A stretch of 64,000 bases of DNA from contig AP025763.1 in the NCBI GenBank assembly GCA_027943745.1, forward strand, positions 1,426,001 to 1,490,000, in the 5' to 3' direction. This stretch comes from Neptuniibacter victor (GTDB lineage Bacteria > Pseudomonadota > Gammaproteobacteria > Pseudomonadales > Balneatricaceae). A program made the translations under genes and the position numbers. Below are positions 36,563 through 44,980 of the stretch, piece after piece. Numbering within the stretch: position 1 is the first letter of the stretch; each line of letters starts with the position of its first letter. The notes below the pieces were generated by a model, which was not told where the DNA came from, searched no databases, and worked only from the letters and a program-made list of their open reading frames with translations.

Positions 36563-37357
36563 TTACTCTTCCAAGATGCGCGCTAATAATTGCTTAACGA
36601 CAGACGGTTCAAAAGGCTTGTCAGCCATTGCATTTACGCCTGATTTTGCAACGTTACTTAAATGAGCATGAGTGGACTCACTGGTTACCATCAGTATGGG
36701 GAGGTGAGAGTAATCGGTTGAGTTGCGAATATGTTCGGCAAGCTCAAGGCCATTGACTTCAGGCATGTTGTAATCAGTCACGATTAGATCAAAACCTTGG
36801 GGTAATAGTGTAATGGCTTCTGAGCCATCTGTTGCTTGGGTAATATGATTGATACCCAAATTGCCCAGCACTTTAGTGATGACTTTGCGCGCCATGCGGC
36901 TATCATCCACAACGAGTACTCTTAGGGAAGCAGGGTCGTAATATTCAAGATCTAGCTCGTCATGTGACAGTATATCTAGCGTGGAATTAATTGCCGTGGC
37001 TAAGTGTTCGTGGCTGAAAGGTTTAGGGAGTATGGCGATCACGCCTGATTGTTTGAACTGATCAAGCTGGCTATGTCTAGTTTCACTGGACACTAGCATA
37101 AAAGGGAGATCCGTTGTTTCAGGGTTCTGTCTGATATCTTTTAAGAGATCCATTGCAGAGCCATCCGGTAGATAAAGTGAACAGATCACTAAATCAGGCC
37201 TTACCGCATGAATTCTTTTTTTGGCGGCATCAACACAATCAGCCTCATCAATTGCTTCAACTCGTTCTTTTGTCAGCTCTTTACGGATAATCTTGCGTTG
37301 TACGGAGGATGGTTCAACCAGGAGAATATTTAAATCAGAAGATGTGAGTTCAGTCAT
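36563..37357 (-). CDS. Tandem receiver response regulator
   Basis: A 264-residue protein made only of two receiver domains. The first (about 8-125) is degenerate: the acidic pair reads VEPSS, and the phosphoacceptor position reads ICSLYLPDG, so Asp is replaced by Ser, although the KPF lysine is kept. The second (about 143-262) is complete: VVDDSRMARKV, VTDYNMPEVNG, VTSE and DKPF. A pseudo-receiver fused to an active CheY-like domain could serve dimerisation or protein binding. No kinase is adjacent; it is flanked by deaD and a TraB-family gene. Confidence 0.88.
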   Translation of the reverse strand: MTELTSSDLNILLVEPSSVQRKIIRKELTKERVEAIDEADCVDAAKKRIHAVRPDLVICSLYLPDGSAMDLLKDIRQNPETTDLPFMLVSSETRHSQLDQFKQSGVIAILPKPFSHEHLATAINSTLDILSHDELDLEYYDPASLRVLVVDDSRMARKVITKVLGNLGINHITQATDGSEAITLLPQGFDLIVTDYNMPEVNGLELAEHIRNSTDYSHLPILMVTSESTHAHLSNVAKSGVNAMADKPFEPSVVKQLLARILEE

Positions 37358-37490
37358 GAGTCTACCATATTGTAATTCTTAGCTTTTTACAGCATTACAT
37401 GCTTATTATGCTGAGGCAAACCGTTTTTAGTTGCATTTCAATCTAATTAATTTCAAAGTTGATTTTTTAAATTTTTAAAAAGAGATATGT

Positions 37491-38345
37491 ATGAAACTGT
37501 TCAGTATTTTTCTCGCCCTTATCATCAGTTCCAGTTGTTGGGCTGAAACCTCTTTATGGCGAGTGAGTATGAACGGTAAACAGCTTTTTTTAGGTGGGAC
37601 CGTCCATCTTCTTTCTGCTCGCGATCTACCTTTTCCATCAGAATTTGACCGAGCCTACCAGCAGTCAAGTAAAGTTGTTTTAGAAACAGATATGGCCGCG
37701 CTTGCAGATCCAAATGTGCAGATGCAATTGATGTCACAGCTATCTTATAGTGATGGTCGTTTGTTAAATCAAATCATTTCACCTGAGTTGTATGCAGATC
37801 TGAACCGTTATCTGCAGAAACGTAAAATGATGCCGAACATGTTTATAGCGATGAAACCCTCTGGGGTTATGTTGACGATGTTAGCGGTTGAATTACAGCG
37901 CTTGGGTATCGCTGAAGACGGTGCAGACACTGTTTACTATCAACATGCTGTTCGCGATGGCAAAGCGATTTCAGGGTTGGAAAGTATCGAGGAGCACCTC
38001 CAATTTATTATCGAGTTGGGGAAGGGGAATGAAGAGCAGTTTCTACGTCAAACCCTTGAGGATATGAAAAAAACTGAATCAGCGATGAAAGATATTGTTC
38101 ATCATTGGAAAACGGGTGATGTTAAAGGTCTAGAGCGTGATGTCATTAATGACATGCGGTTAAATTATCCGCTCACATATCAATCATTGCTTGTTGAGCG
38201 AAATCAGCATTGGTTGCCGCAAATTAAAGAGATGCTAACAACCGAAGAGGTTGAATTGGTTTTGGTGGGAGTGGCTCATCTAATTGGGCCGGATGGTATT
38301 TTAAATGCGTTAGCTGAGCAAGGCTATGCGATTGAACAGCAATAG
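37491..38345 (+). CDS. TraB/GumN family protein
   Basis: The 284-residue product has a signal peptide (cleavage after CWA) and the family signatures LGGTVHLL (GxxH motif), LETDM, the ERNQHWLPQI segment and GVAHLIGPDGI near the C-terminus. The family is related to Tiki-type metalloproteases, but its bacterial function is unclear; a periplasmic peptidase is plausible. The small gene at 38357 follows by 11 bases and is likely co-transcribed. Confidence 0.9.
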   Translation: MKLFSIFLALIISSSCWAETSLWRVSMNGKQLFLGGTVHLLSARDLPFPSEFDRAYQQSSKVVLETDMAALADPNVQMQLMSQLSYSDGRLLNQIISPELYADLNRYLQKRKMMPNMFIAMKPSGVMLTMLAVELQRLGIAEDGADTVYYQHAVRDGKAISGLESIEEHLQFIIELGKGNEEQFLRQTLEDMKKTESAMKDIVHHWKTGDVKGLERDVINDMRLNYPLTYQSLLVERNQHWLPQIKEMLTTEEVELVLVGVAHLIGPDGILNALAEQGYAIEQQ

Positions 38346-38356
38346 AAGGTAATAAA

Positions 38357-38893
38357 ATGTTAGGTACACGTATTATTTTAATGGGAATGGATGGCTTTCC
38401 TGGCGGAATAACAGGGGAGCCTAATGCAGAGATGATCTGCGCTGCGAATCATTCTATTCCTCTGTTCTGGGTACTTCCTTTTGCTGAAAATGAGCTAGAG
38501 TCTTATCTCGTTGATAGTAGCCAAGACAATATTCTTTCACATGAGCCTGGATCTACTTATCCCCTTTTAATGGCCGATTGTTCTAATTTGGTAGATCGGG
38601 CAGAGCGCCTGTTCACATTGCTAGCACCGCTTTTAACGCCTCAAGATAAAGCGCTTTTACAACGCTGGGTTGTGTTTTTATCTGAACTGAACTATCCCGT
38701 CGTGGCGGTAGATACTTATGAGTTATGGTCCAATTTGGAAGATCCTGATGCGCTTAAAGATGAGATTATTAGCTTGATCACTCTTTTTAATGACATGCTA
38801 ACTTCCGATCCTAAAGAGGCATTAGATAAAATGTATTCGGATGGGAGTTGGGTTCAAAACAATAATATCGCTTTGGCGGGTTTTGGTTGGTAA
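38357..38893 (+). CDS. Hypothetical cytoplasmic protein after the TraB gene
   Basis: A 178-residue acidic protein with no signal peptide or TM helix. Visible features are MGMDGFPGGITGEPNAEM at the N-terminus, a central helical part (LVDRAERLFTLLAPLL) and a C-terminus ending LAGFGW. I recognise no family. The spacing of 11 bases to the TraB/GumN gene suggests an operon. GAAGGTAATAAA before the ATG is a usable ribosome site. Confidence 0.7.
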   Translation: MLGTRIILMGMDGFPGGITGEPNAEMICAANHSIPLFWVLPFAENELESYLVDSSQDNILSHEPGSTYPLLMADCSNLVDRAERLFTLLAPLLTPQDKALLQRWVVFLSELNYPVVAVDTYELWSNLEDPDALKDEIISLITLFNDMLTSDPKEALDKMYSDGSWVQNNNIALAGFGW

Positions 38894-39017
38894 AAAAAAC
38901 CGCCACAAGATATTGTAAGCCGTTACGCTACAACCGAGTGACGGTGTTCAGGAAGGTTAGAATTAGTATAAACCAATTTTCCAGATATTCACGGCCGCAA
39001 CCGTTAAAAGTTACTGC

Positions 39018-39656
39018 TTAAGCGGTTACCCAGATAACTTCAGCATCTTCTTCGCTGGTTGAGATCAGGGCATGGCCCATTTCACAATCGTAATAAGCTG
39101 AGTCACCAGTGAAGAGTTCTAATGGCTCATAAAATTCGGTATACAGTAATAATGAACCACGCAGTACGAATAGAAACTCTTCGCCATCGTGTCGCACCCA
39201 ATCGTTAAACTCATCAAATGTTCTCGCTCTAACGGTGGTCCGATAGGGGATCATTTTCTTTGTACTAAGTTGAGTCGCCAGTAATTCGTGTTCGTAAGTT
39301 GGCGTTGGATGTGGTTGGCCCTCTCCACCACGGGTTATATCGCGTCTACCACCAGCACCTGCCCCCCGTTTGGGCTGAGAGAAAAGCTGAGGAATATCTA
39401 TTCCTAACCCTTTAACAAGTTTATTCACTGCGGTAAATGTTGGTGAGATCTGCTCATTCTCAATTTTAGACAACGTTGAACGAGCTAAGCCTGTAAGTTT
39501 ACTTGCCTCTTCCAAGGTGAGGTTTTGACTCAAACGAATCTCTTTAACTCGCTTACCAAGAAGCAAAGGCTCGAGCGTCGCTTCGGTTTGTCCGTTGGCG
39601 CGTTGTAGGCCTAGTTTCTCTTTTTCTTCTTTAAGGAAAAATGGCTCGTCAGACAT
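39018..39656 (-). CDS. XRE-family regulator with C-terminal cupin
   Basis: A 212-residue regulator. The N-terminal helix-turn-helix (about 33-88) includes LTLEEASKLTGLARSTLSKIENEQISPT. The C-terminal cupin (about 125-210) has HDGEEFLFVLRGSLLLYTE and GDSAYYDCEMGHALIS. Members of this group sense small molecules such as amino acids or polyamines (PuuR-like). The ligand is not evident and no catabolic operon is adjacent. A 14-bp palindrome 23 bases upstream of its start suggests auto-regulation. Confidence 0.9.
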   Translation of the reverse strand: MSDEPFFLKEEKEKLGLQRANGQTEATLEPLLLGKRVKEIRLSQNLTLEEASKLTGLARSTLSKIENEQISPTFTAVNKLVKGLGIDIPQLFSQPKRGAGAGGRRDITRGGEGQPHPTPTYEHELLATQLSTKKMIPYRTTVRARTFDEFNDWVRHDGEEFLFVLRGSLLLYTEFYEPLELFTGDSAYYDCEMGHALISTSEEDAEVIWVTA

Positions 39657-39679
39657 TCAGCAGCTCCGAATCTCGCTTT

Positions 39680-39693
39680 ATTCTAATTAGAAT
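39680..39693. promoter_or_regulatory. 14-bp palindrome, likely operator of the XRE-cupin gene
   Basis: ATTCTAATTAGAAT is a perfect palindrome 23 bases upstream of the regulator's start codon, in the position expected for an auto-regulatory operator. Confidence 0.55.
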
Positions 39694-39804
39694 CAATCAC
39701 ATAAAAAGTATTATCAGATCAGTATACATGGTTGTAAAGAGGTTCCCTAATTGCTGTGCAGGATACCGATAACATCCTTTTAAGATCATCAATATCGGCT
39801 GCGG

Positions 39805-40830
39805 TTAGTCTTGCTTGGGTAGGGTGGCCGTTAAAATATCAATCTCCTTTTTAATGAATAAGCTTCTCTCTACGGTGGTTGGGTGAGAGATCTCTTGTCC
39901 TTTGAGTATCGTTGCTGGATGTACCGCCGCCATCTTTCGCCAGAACTTATCAATCTGTTTTATCGGATAGCCCGCGCGATGCATTAACCTTAGGCCGATG
40001 ATATCCGCTTCGATCTCATAACTTTGTGAGTAGAGGTTAGCTGCTATGCCTGTTGAGATGAGAGGGGAAGGAATACCTGAACTTAACAAAACCATATCGA
40101 GCAGCGCGCCCAGAGCGCTGTTTTTTAACCGTTGAGGTATATGCTGTTCCGTATTGTGAGCCATTTCGTGGGCAATAATAAACGCAAGTTCGCTGTCTTC
40201 TTTGGCAAATCGCATCAGCCCTTGAGTAATGGTGATCTGGCTGCCATTGGCATAGCCATTGATTGTATTCGAATGGCTAAGGTGGACGGGGTAGTTACAT
40301 ATCTTTGAAGCAGTAATTGTCGTTCTTATTTCACTGTTGCCACGCATTATTTCAAAAATAATAGTCGGATCTTGTTGTAGCTGTGAATTTATTAGTTTTA
40401 GCGCTTTGGGCTTGTCTTCTGGTATAGGGACATTATTTGCGGATATTAAAATATCTCCCTGCTTAAGTGTTACTAAGGCGGAGCTGTAGTTTAACGTGTG
40501 GAGTACTTGGATCTTTTGGTTTGTATTCAAAAGCGCTCGGATAGCTTCTTTATGAGTTGCGGGGTAATCTTCAATGTTGTGAAGGAATAGGCCAAGCGTA
40601 TATCTCGTTTGTTTCCCGCAAGCAGATAGGTTTTCTTTTAATAGCGGATAGGCCACTTCCGCGAGTCGAACCCTTTGCCCCAACTGATACTGGAAAGCTT
40701 TCTGCAACTGAATTGTTTTTTCTAACGCTATCTCTTGGCTGCTTAATGGCTTGGGGGTGGTCGCAGGAGTTGAGCAGCCTATCATCATTGATAAAACTAA
40801 TAGGAGAAGCGTTGGCGTCAATAGGTACAT
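39805..40830 (-). CDS. M48-family metalloprotease lipoprotein with PDZ domain
   Basis: From the ATG at 40830 the product has 341 residues. A signal peptide ends in a lipobox (MMIGC), a PDZ-like domain lies at about 125-185 (LKQGDILISANNVPIPED), and the zinc peptidase domain has HEMAH with the third ligand in YEIEADIIGLRLMHRAGY. This architecture fits envelope quality-control peptidases of the BepA/LoiP type, though here the PDZ domain precedes the peptidase. A GTG at 40842 would add four residues. The gene is divergent from the thiolase-like gene. Confidence 0.88.
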   Translation of the reverse strand: MYLLTPTLLLLVLSMMIGCSTPATTPKPLSSQEIALEKTIQLQKAFQYQLGQRVRLAEVAYPLLKENLSACGKQTRYTLGLFLHNIEDYPATHKEAIRALLNTNQKIQVLHTLNYSSALVTLKQGDILISANNVPIPEDKPKALKLINSQLQQDPTIIFEIMRGNSEIRTTITASKICNYPVHLSHSNTINGYANGSQITITQGLMRFAKEDSELAFIIAHEMAHNTEQHIPQRLKNSALGALLDMVLLSSGIPSPLISTGIAANLYSQSYEIEADIIGLRLMHRAGYPIKQIDKFWRKMAAVHPATILKGQEISHPTTVERSLFIKKEIDILTATLPKQD

Positions 40831-40981
40831 AAGAAAAGTCACTGCTTTTTCTTTTTTATATCAGGGCGGTCCTTATTTAGGCAAGTGATCACTTGCTTGT
40901 TTTTGTTAGGGGGTTGGTTAGGGTTTTCCCTAGTGTGTCTGGTATTATGCTTATCTTCCTAATTATTGATGTAGAATTGGT

Positions 40982-42046
40982 ATGTCGAAAGCTTTTGTAA
41001 TTGCAGCCGCTAAAACCTTAGACAGCGTAGGGTGCCAGAAGCATTGTCTGGCTTTAGAAGAGAGAGTTAGGGATAAAGGCCTGACGCTACAAGAGTTAGT
41101 GATCGAGCCTTTAAGTGCCGATTGGCATAGTCCAGAACCGGAGAATCATTTTCGTAGTGGTTGCGCTCCGATCGAAGCGTTAGCTAGGGCAAAGCAGCTT
41201 GTAGAGCAAGGTGTCGATGCTGTTTTGATCTCGGGTGAAGATCACTTAAAAAGTGGCTATGCACGCGTTGAACGCCTTAAAAAAATGGCGGTTTATGGAG
41301 AGGAGTATCCATTAACGGAAGCCTATAATGATCTCGCAAGTCATTTTATGCGTGTACATGACCACGAAGATGAGCACTTTCGCGAAATCGCCAACGCATT
41401 ATTTGAAAATTATAAATTAAGTTACCGCAATGCATTAGCGGATGATTTTGATCCAGCGCTGCTTCCGGACGAACGTTGGTATAAGCCGATTACATCACTG
41501 TTTCGTGGTGTTGATTGTGCCAACCCAATGGTCGACTTCTCTGGGCGAATGCTAATCTGCTCTGAACGTGTTGCCGATCAATTAGATGTGCCCGTGAGCG
41601 AAAGAATCGAAGTCTGTTCTGTTGGCCTAGGGCGATTGGACGGAGATGGGCGCGATTATATTGATCAGATTGCTAGCTATAGCCACCTTAAAGCGGCTTA
41701 TGAGCAGTGCTGTGCAGAAGCCGACGTAGATTTTCCCCACATGTTTAGGTCTGGAAATGCATTGTTGGAAACATATACCTGTTATCCCGTCGTCCCAATG
41801 GCTTTTTTAATGATAAGTGGATTGGTTGACCTACTCGAAGAAGTACCTGCTTTTCTGAAAGAGCACAGTATTACCATTACTGGTGGCATGAATTTGGCGC
41901 GTGCGCCATGGAACAATCCCGCTTTAAATGGATTGATCGCTATGTACAGTCAATTGATTCAAGGTGATGAAGCGTTTGGAATGGTTCATGGCAATGGTGG
42001 ATTAGGTTACAGACAAGGCGTTGCTTTGTTAGCTAAGGCTAAGTAA
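40982..42046 (+). CDS. Thiolase-fold protein, acetyl-CoA acetyltransferase-like
   Basis: A 354-residue protein with a distant thiolase pattern: ARAKQLVEQGVDAVLISGED, a central DFSGRMLICSERVADQL segment, and ITGGMNLARAPWNNPALNGLIAMY with VHGNGGLGYRQG. These resemble the TGGxxxxGxPWNN and NGGxxTKHA segments of SCP-x/acetyl-CoA acetyltransferase-like thiolases. The protein is shorter than functional thiolases (~390-500 aa), and the usual nucleophilic Cys context cannot be assigned safely, so the activity is uncertain. No beta-oxidation genes are adjacent. Confidence 0.65.
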   Translation: MSKAFVIAAAKTLDSVGCQKHCLALEERVRDKGLTLQELVIEPLSADWHSPEPENHFRSGCAPIEALARAKQLVEQGVDAVLISGEDHLKSGYARVERLKKMAVYGEEYPLTEAYNDLASHFMRVHDHEDEHFREIANALFENYKLSYRNALADDFDPALLPDERWYKPITSLFRGVDCANPMVDFSGRMLICSERVADQLDVPVSERIEVCSVGLGRLDGDGRDYIDQIASYSHLKAAYEQCCAEADVDFPHMFRSGNALLETYTCYPVVPMAFLMISGLVDLLEEVPAFLKEHSITITGGMNLARAPWNNPALNGLIAMYSQLIQGDEAFGMVHGNGGLGYRQGVALLAKAK

Positions 42047-42073
42047 CTCCCCAGCAATCGTTAAAAATTTCAC

Positions 42074-42101
42074 TGATCTATATGCCTCTTATCTTCGTAT
42101 T
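42074..42101 (+). promoter_or_regulatory. RpoE/ChrR-type promoter before the SDR-NTF2 unit
   Basis: TGATCT at 42074-42079 and CGTATT at 42096-42101 are separated by exactly 16 bases, the spacing shared by nine sites in this region. Transcription from here would give a leader of about 215 nt before the SDR gene. Confidence 0.7.
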
Positions 42102-42102
42102 C

Positions 42103-42146
42103 TTGAGTAGTTACTTGAGTAATTACTTAAGTAGATACTTGAAGAG
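42103..42146 (+). repeat. 12-bp tandem repeat, 3.7 copies, downstream of the SDR promoter
   Basis: Units TTGAGTAGTTAC, TTGAGTAATTAC, TTAAGTAGATAC and partial TTGAAGAG run head to tail from 42103. The array is enclosed by ATGCCTCTT (42082-42090) and its exact complement AAGAGGCAT (42142-42150). It begins directly after the -10 element, at the expected transcription start. Confidence 0.85.
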
Positions 42147-42175
42147 GCATGTAGGGATTATTCAGTACTTTTATC

Positions 42176-42259
42176 CTAATGGTTTACAGCTAGTCTTGTG
42201 CCATTAATGATGACAGCATTGCCTTTTTGCATCCCGTCTAATATTTCTAGCCTCCAACG
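42176..42259 (-). pseudogene. Remnant of an RND efflux periplasmic adaptor C-terminus
   Basis: On the minus strand one frame, bounded by stops, reads RWRLEILDGMQKGNAVIING and then TRLAVNH. This closely resembles the last residues of HlyD/RND adaptor proteins (ILxGLxxGDxVVxNG). No start, no upstream coding sequence and no transporter are present. It is a decay relic inside the 275-base leader of the SDR gene; a chance match is possible. Confidence 0.4.
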
Positions 42260-42321
42260 CTAAGTGTTTCTATTCATTTATCGCATCTTCAAGTGTTCTT
42301 CGTTTACCTTGTGGAGTACTT

Positions 42322-43146
42322 ATGGACGTTGTTTTGCCTTGGAAAAGCGTTTGGATTACCGGTGCAGGTAAGGGGATTGGTGCGGCTTTAGCAAAACTTT
42401 TTTCTAAAAAAGGAGTCACGGTTTATATCTCCTCAAGAACCCCCGCTGATCTTGCTCAAGTTAAGGATAGCTGCCGTGACTATCCTGGTATCGTCGTACC
42501 TATCCCATTAGATATCACTCAGCCTGAGCAAATAGCAGATCTCGTGCAGGCTTGGGAAGCAGGAGAAGGTATTCCCCGACTCGTTATCCTAAACGCGGGA
42601 ACACATACCCCTTGTGCGGTGTCAGAGTTTTCTGCAGAGCATTGTAAACACTTGTTAGATGTTAATTTGCAGGGCACATTAAACTGCTTAGCTCCAGTTT
42701 TGCAGCGCTATATACGATCTAATGATGGGCAGGTGGCCGTGATGGGGTCGGTTGCCGGCTATCGCGGCTTGCCAGCTGCGGCAGCATATGGCGCAAGTAA
42801 AGCCGCCTTAATAAATCTATGTGAATCATTATATTTAGATCTTTCCGCTTTGAGGGTTAAAATACAATTGATCAATCCAGGTTTTGTACGGACCCCGCTT
42901 ACGGATAAAAACGCTTTTGAAATGCCTTTCCTACTTGAACCAGAAGAGGCCGCTGAGCGTATCTTGATTGGCTTGTGTTCGGATAAGTTTGAAATTACAT
43001 TTCCAAGGCGTTTTTCTTATTTGTTGAAATTCTTACGATTACTTCCTTATCGCTGGTATTTCAGAATATTGACGAGAAAAAACATGGTTAAAAATGTTCA
43101 GGGCGAAGAGGGGAGTAAGATGGGCACTAAAGAGTTTAAAAGTTAA
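42322..43146 (+). CDS. Short-chain dehydrogenase/reductase (first of two)
   Basis: A 274-residue SDR. The Rossmann motif TGAGKGIGAALAK is near residue 12, NAG occurs in LVILNAGTHTP, and catalytic Ser and YxxxK are in GSVAGYRGLPAAAAYGASK. A basic C-terminal extension (about 225-274; RRFSYLLKFLRLLPYRWYFR) could be an amphipathic membrane anchor. SDR genes of this type accompany RpoE/ChrR, cfa and photolyase genes in singlet-oxygen regulons. It is followed after 16 bases by an NTF2-like gene and preceded by an RpoE-type promoter. Confidence 0.88.
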   Translation: MDVVLPWKSVWITGAGKGIGAALAKLFSKKGVTVYISSRTPADLAQVKDSCRDYPGIVVPIPLDITQPEQIADLVQAWEAGEGIPRLVILNAGTHTPCAVSEFSAEHCKHLLDVNLQGTLNCLAPVLQRYIRSNDGQVAVMGSVAGYRGLPAAAAYGASKAALINLCESLYLDLSALRVKIQLINPGFVRTPLTDKNAFEMPFLLEPEEAAERILIGLCSDKFEITFPRRFSYLLKFLRLLPYRWYFRILTRKNMVKNVQGEEGSKMGTKEFKS

Positions 43147-43162
43147 GGGATGAGGGATAACA

Positions 43163-43585
43163 ATGGATAACTGGGCAGATAGATATGCTTCGGTCTTAGA
43201 AGGGTTAAATGCCAGTAATTTACAATCATTGGATGCCGTACTCGATCTTAATGTTGATTTTAGAGATCCTTTTAATCACACAACCTCTCGTGATCTGTTT
43301 AAACGGTTACTTGAGGATATGTATGCAAAGCTGGATCATGTTGAGTTTAAGGTTAAACAGGTTCTTTCAGATAAAGAGCAAGGCATGATTTTATGGACAT
43401 TCTCTGCCGAAAGCCGTTTGACCGGTCAGGTCAACTTTGACGGTATGAGTCACTTATTGGCCAATGAACAGGGAATGGTTATTGCGCATCATGATTATTG
43501 GGACGGTTCAGCATTGATGGCTAATCTACCCGTTGCCGGTTGTGTTGTGCGCTTTCTACGTAAAAAACTTCGCTACAAGGACTAA
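43163..43585 (+). CDS. NTF2/SnoaL-like domain protein
   Basis: A 140-residue single-domain protein with a cone-shaped NTF2/SnoaL pattern: an N-terminal helix (WADRYASVLEGLNASNL), then VDFRDPFNHTTSRDLFKRLLEDMY, and a C-terminal HHDYWDGSALMANLPVAG segment. The ligand or reaction is unknown. Members of this family occur beside SDR, cfa and DUF1365 genes in RpoE/ChrR clusters. It is co-transcribed with the SDR. Confidence 0.82.
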   Translation: MDNWADRYASVLEGLNASNLQSLDAVLDLNVDFRDPFNHTTSRDLFKRLLEDMYAKLDHVEFKVKQVLSDKEQGMILWTFSAESRLTGQVNFDGMSHLLANEQGMVIAHHDYWDGSALMANLPVAGCVVRFLRKKLRYKD

Positions 43586-43605
43586 CCTATCAAGCGATAG
43601 GTTAG
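43582..43605 (+). terminator. Perfect hairpin at the end of the SDR-NTF2 unit
   Basis: CTAACCTATC (43582-43591) and GATAGGTTAG (43596-43605) pair perfectly around AAGC, overlapping the stop codon of the NTF2-like gene. No T tract follows, so it may protect the 3' end rather than end transcription alone. Confidence 0.5.
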
Positions 43606-43735
43606 CGGTTGAAATTAAGCGCCTGTTTTAATGGCTATCTACTGTGCTGAAGATGCTATTTATTTGTACAGTTATAAGAGCAAAGCATTAGATCTAGCTA
43701 AAAAGCTACCAGATCAAAAACTACTAAATAAACAG

Positions 43736-44980
43736 CTAAGAGCGGCCCAATCCATCAGTCTTTTCATGAGCGAGTACGTATAGACCTACGTCAATCGAAC
43801 CATGCTCGAATCCACCTTCACAATAAGCAAGATAATAGCGCCAGAGGCGGTAGAAGGATTCGTCGAAGCCTTGAGGTTTTATTTTTTCCCAAGCGTGTTC
43901 GAAATCGTGACACCAGTGCCGAATAGTGCGGGCATAATCTTTACCAAAAAGTTGCTGCTTTTGCAGAACGAACCCATGTTCTTTGAATTTTTTCTTTAGG
44001 ACGCTAATGCTCGGCAGCATTCCGCCTGGAAATACATAACGTTGAATAAAGTCTGCTTGATTTTGGTAGTTATGAAATCGTTCATCATCGATGGTAATTA
44101 TTTGAAGAACGGCCTTACCTTCAGGTTTTAGAGTACGTTTTAATGTTTTGAAATAGCTATCCCAATGCGCTTCTCCAACCGCTTCAAACATCTCAATAGA
44201 GACAACCGCATCATATTGGTGATTTAAATCTCGATAGTCAGTCAAACTAAGATGCACAGCCTTTTCAATCTCTGCGCTTTTAACGCTCTCTTTGGCCCAG
44301 TGTAGCTGTTCTTTGGATAAAGTAATGCCATGCACATTAAGCTTGTACTCTTTGGCCGCTTTTAATGCAAACCCGCCCCAACCACAGCCGATTTCGACGA
44401 TATGTTGATTTTCTTCAGTGTCTAAAAGTTCGAGGATTCTAGCGTATTTATTTTGTTGGGCTTGGCTCAGCGAGTCGTCATCCGAGTGAAAGAGCGCTGC
44501 AGAGTAAGTCATGCTTTTGTCGAGCCAGTGCTTATAGAAATCATTACCGAGGTCATAATGAGCAGCAATGTTTTTTCGACTTCCGCGGCGGCTATTATCT
44601 CTTTGTTGATGATATAAGTTGTGCATCGAACGGATAACGAATCGAGCTTTTGAAAGGTCGGATAATGCTTTTTCGTTTGATAACGCCCATTTAATCAGTG
44701 ACGTGAGGTCGCTGCATTCCCATTCTCCGGAAAGGTAACTTTCAGACCAGCCGTTAAAGCCACCGAAAAACAGTCTTATTAAGGGGCGAAAGTTATTCAA
44801 TTTTAGTGTTGCTTTGGGAGAGCCTTGTCCAAGACTTGCTTGAAAACCACTGGGAAGTGTTAATTGTAAGGTTCCCTGTTGCTGACTCAATTTATTAGCT
44901 AAATGCTTGAGTAATTTTTTTTCAAACCAGGTAGGGGGAGGATCTATATGTAATGCACTGGATGTCTCATAAGCTTTCAT
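43736..44980 (-). CDS. cfa: Cyclopropane-fatty-acyl-phospholipid synthase
   Basis: The 414-residue SAM-dependent enzyme adds a methylene bridge to unsaturated acyl chains of membrane phospholipids. NIAAHYDLGNDFYKHWLDKSMTYS, EIGCGWGGFAL (SAM loop), VSIEMFEAVGEAHW and FIQRYVFPGGMLPS are family markers, preceded by an N-terminal helical domain (about 1-110). Its ATG overlaps the stop region of the DUF1365 gene, so it is the third gene of a unit driven by the RpoE-type promoter at 47254-47281. Membrane remodelling by Cfa is a known part of the singlet-oxygen response in Rhodobacter. Confidence 0.93.
   Translation of the reverse strand: MKAYETSSALHIDPPPTWFEKKLLKHLANKLSQQQGTLQLTLPSGFQASLGQGSPKATLKLNNFRPLIRLFFGGFNGWSESYLSGEWECSDLTSLIKWALSNEKALSDLSKARFVIRSMHNLYHQQRDNSRRGSRKNIAAHYDLGNDFYKHWLDKSMTYSAALFHSDDDSLSQAQQNKYARILELLDTEENQHIVEIGCGWGGFALKAAKEYKLNVHGITLSKEQLHWAKESVKSAEIEKAVHLSLTDYRDLNHQYDAVVSIEMFEAVGEAHWDSYFKTLKRTLKPEGKAVLQIITIDDERFHNYQNQADFIQRYVFPGGMLPSISVLKKKFKEHGFVLQKQQLFGKDYARTIRHWCHDFEHAWEKIKPQGFDESFYRLWRYYLAYCEGGFEHGSIDVGLYVLAHEKTDGLGRS

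Noticed and set aside
39715-39740. TGATCT on the minus strand before the XRE-cupin gene as an RpoE-type site
   Set aside because: The bases at the 16-base spacing read TGATTG, not CGTA; the position is a chance hexamer.
42103-42146. Tandem repeats considered as a CRISPR fragment
   Set aside because: Units of 12 bases run directly together without spacers and no cas gene is present.
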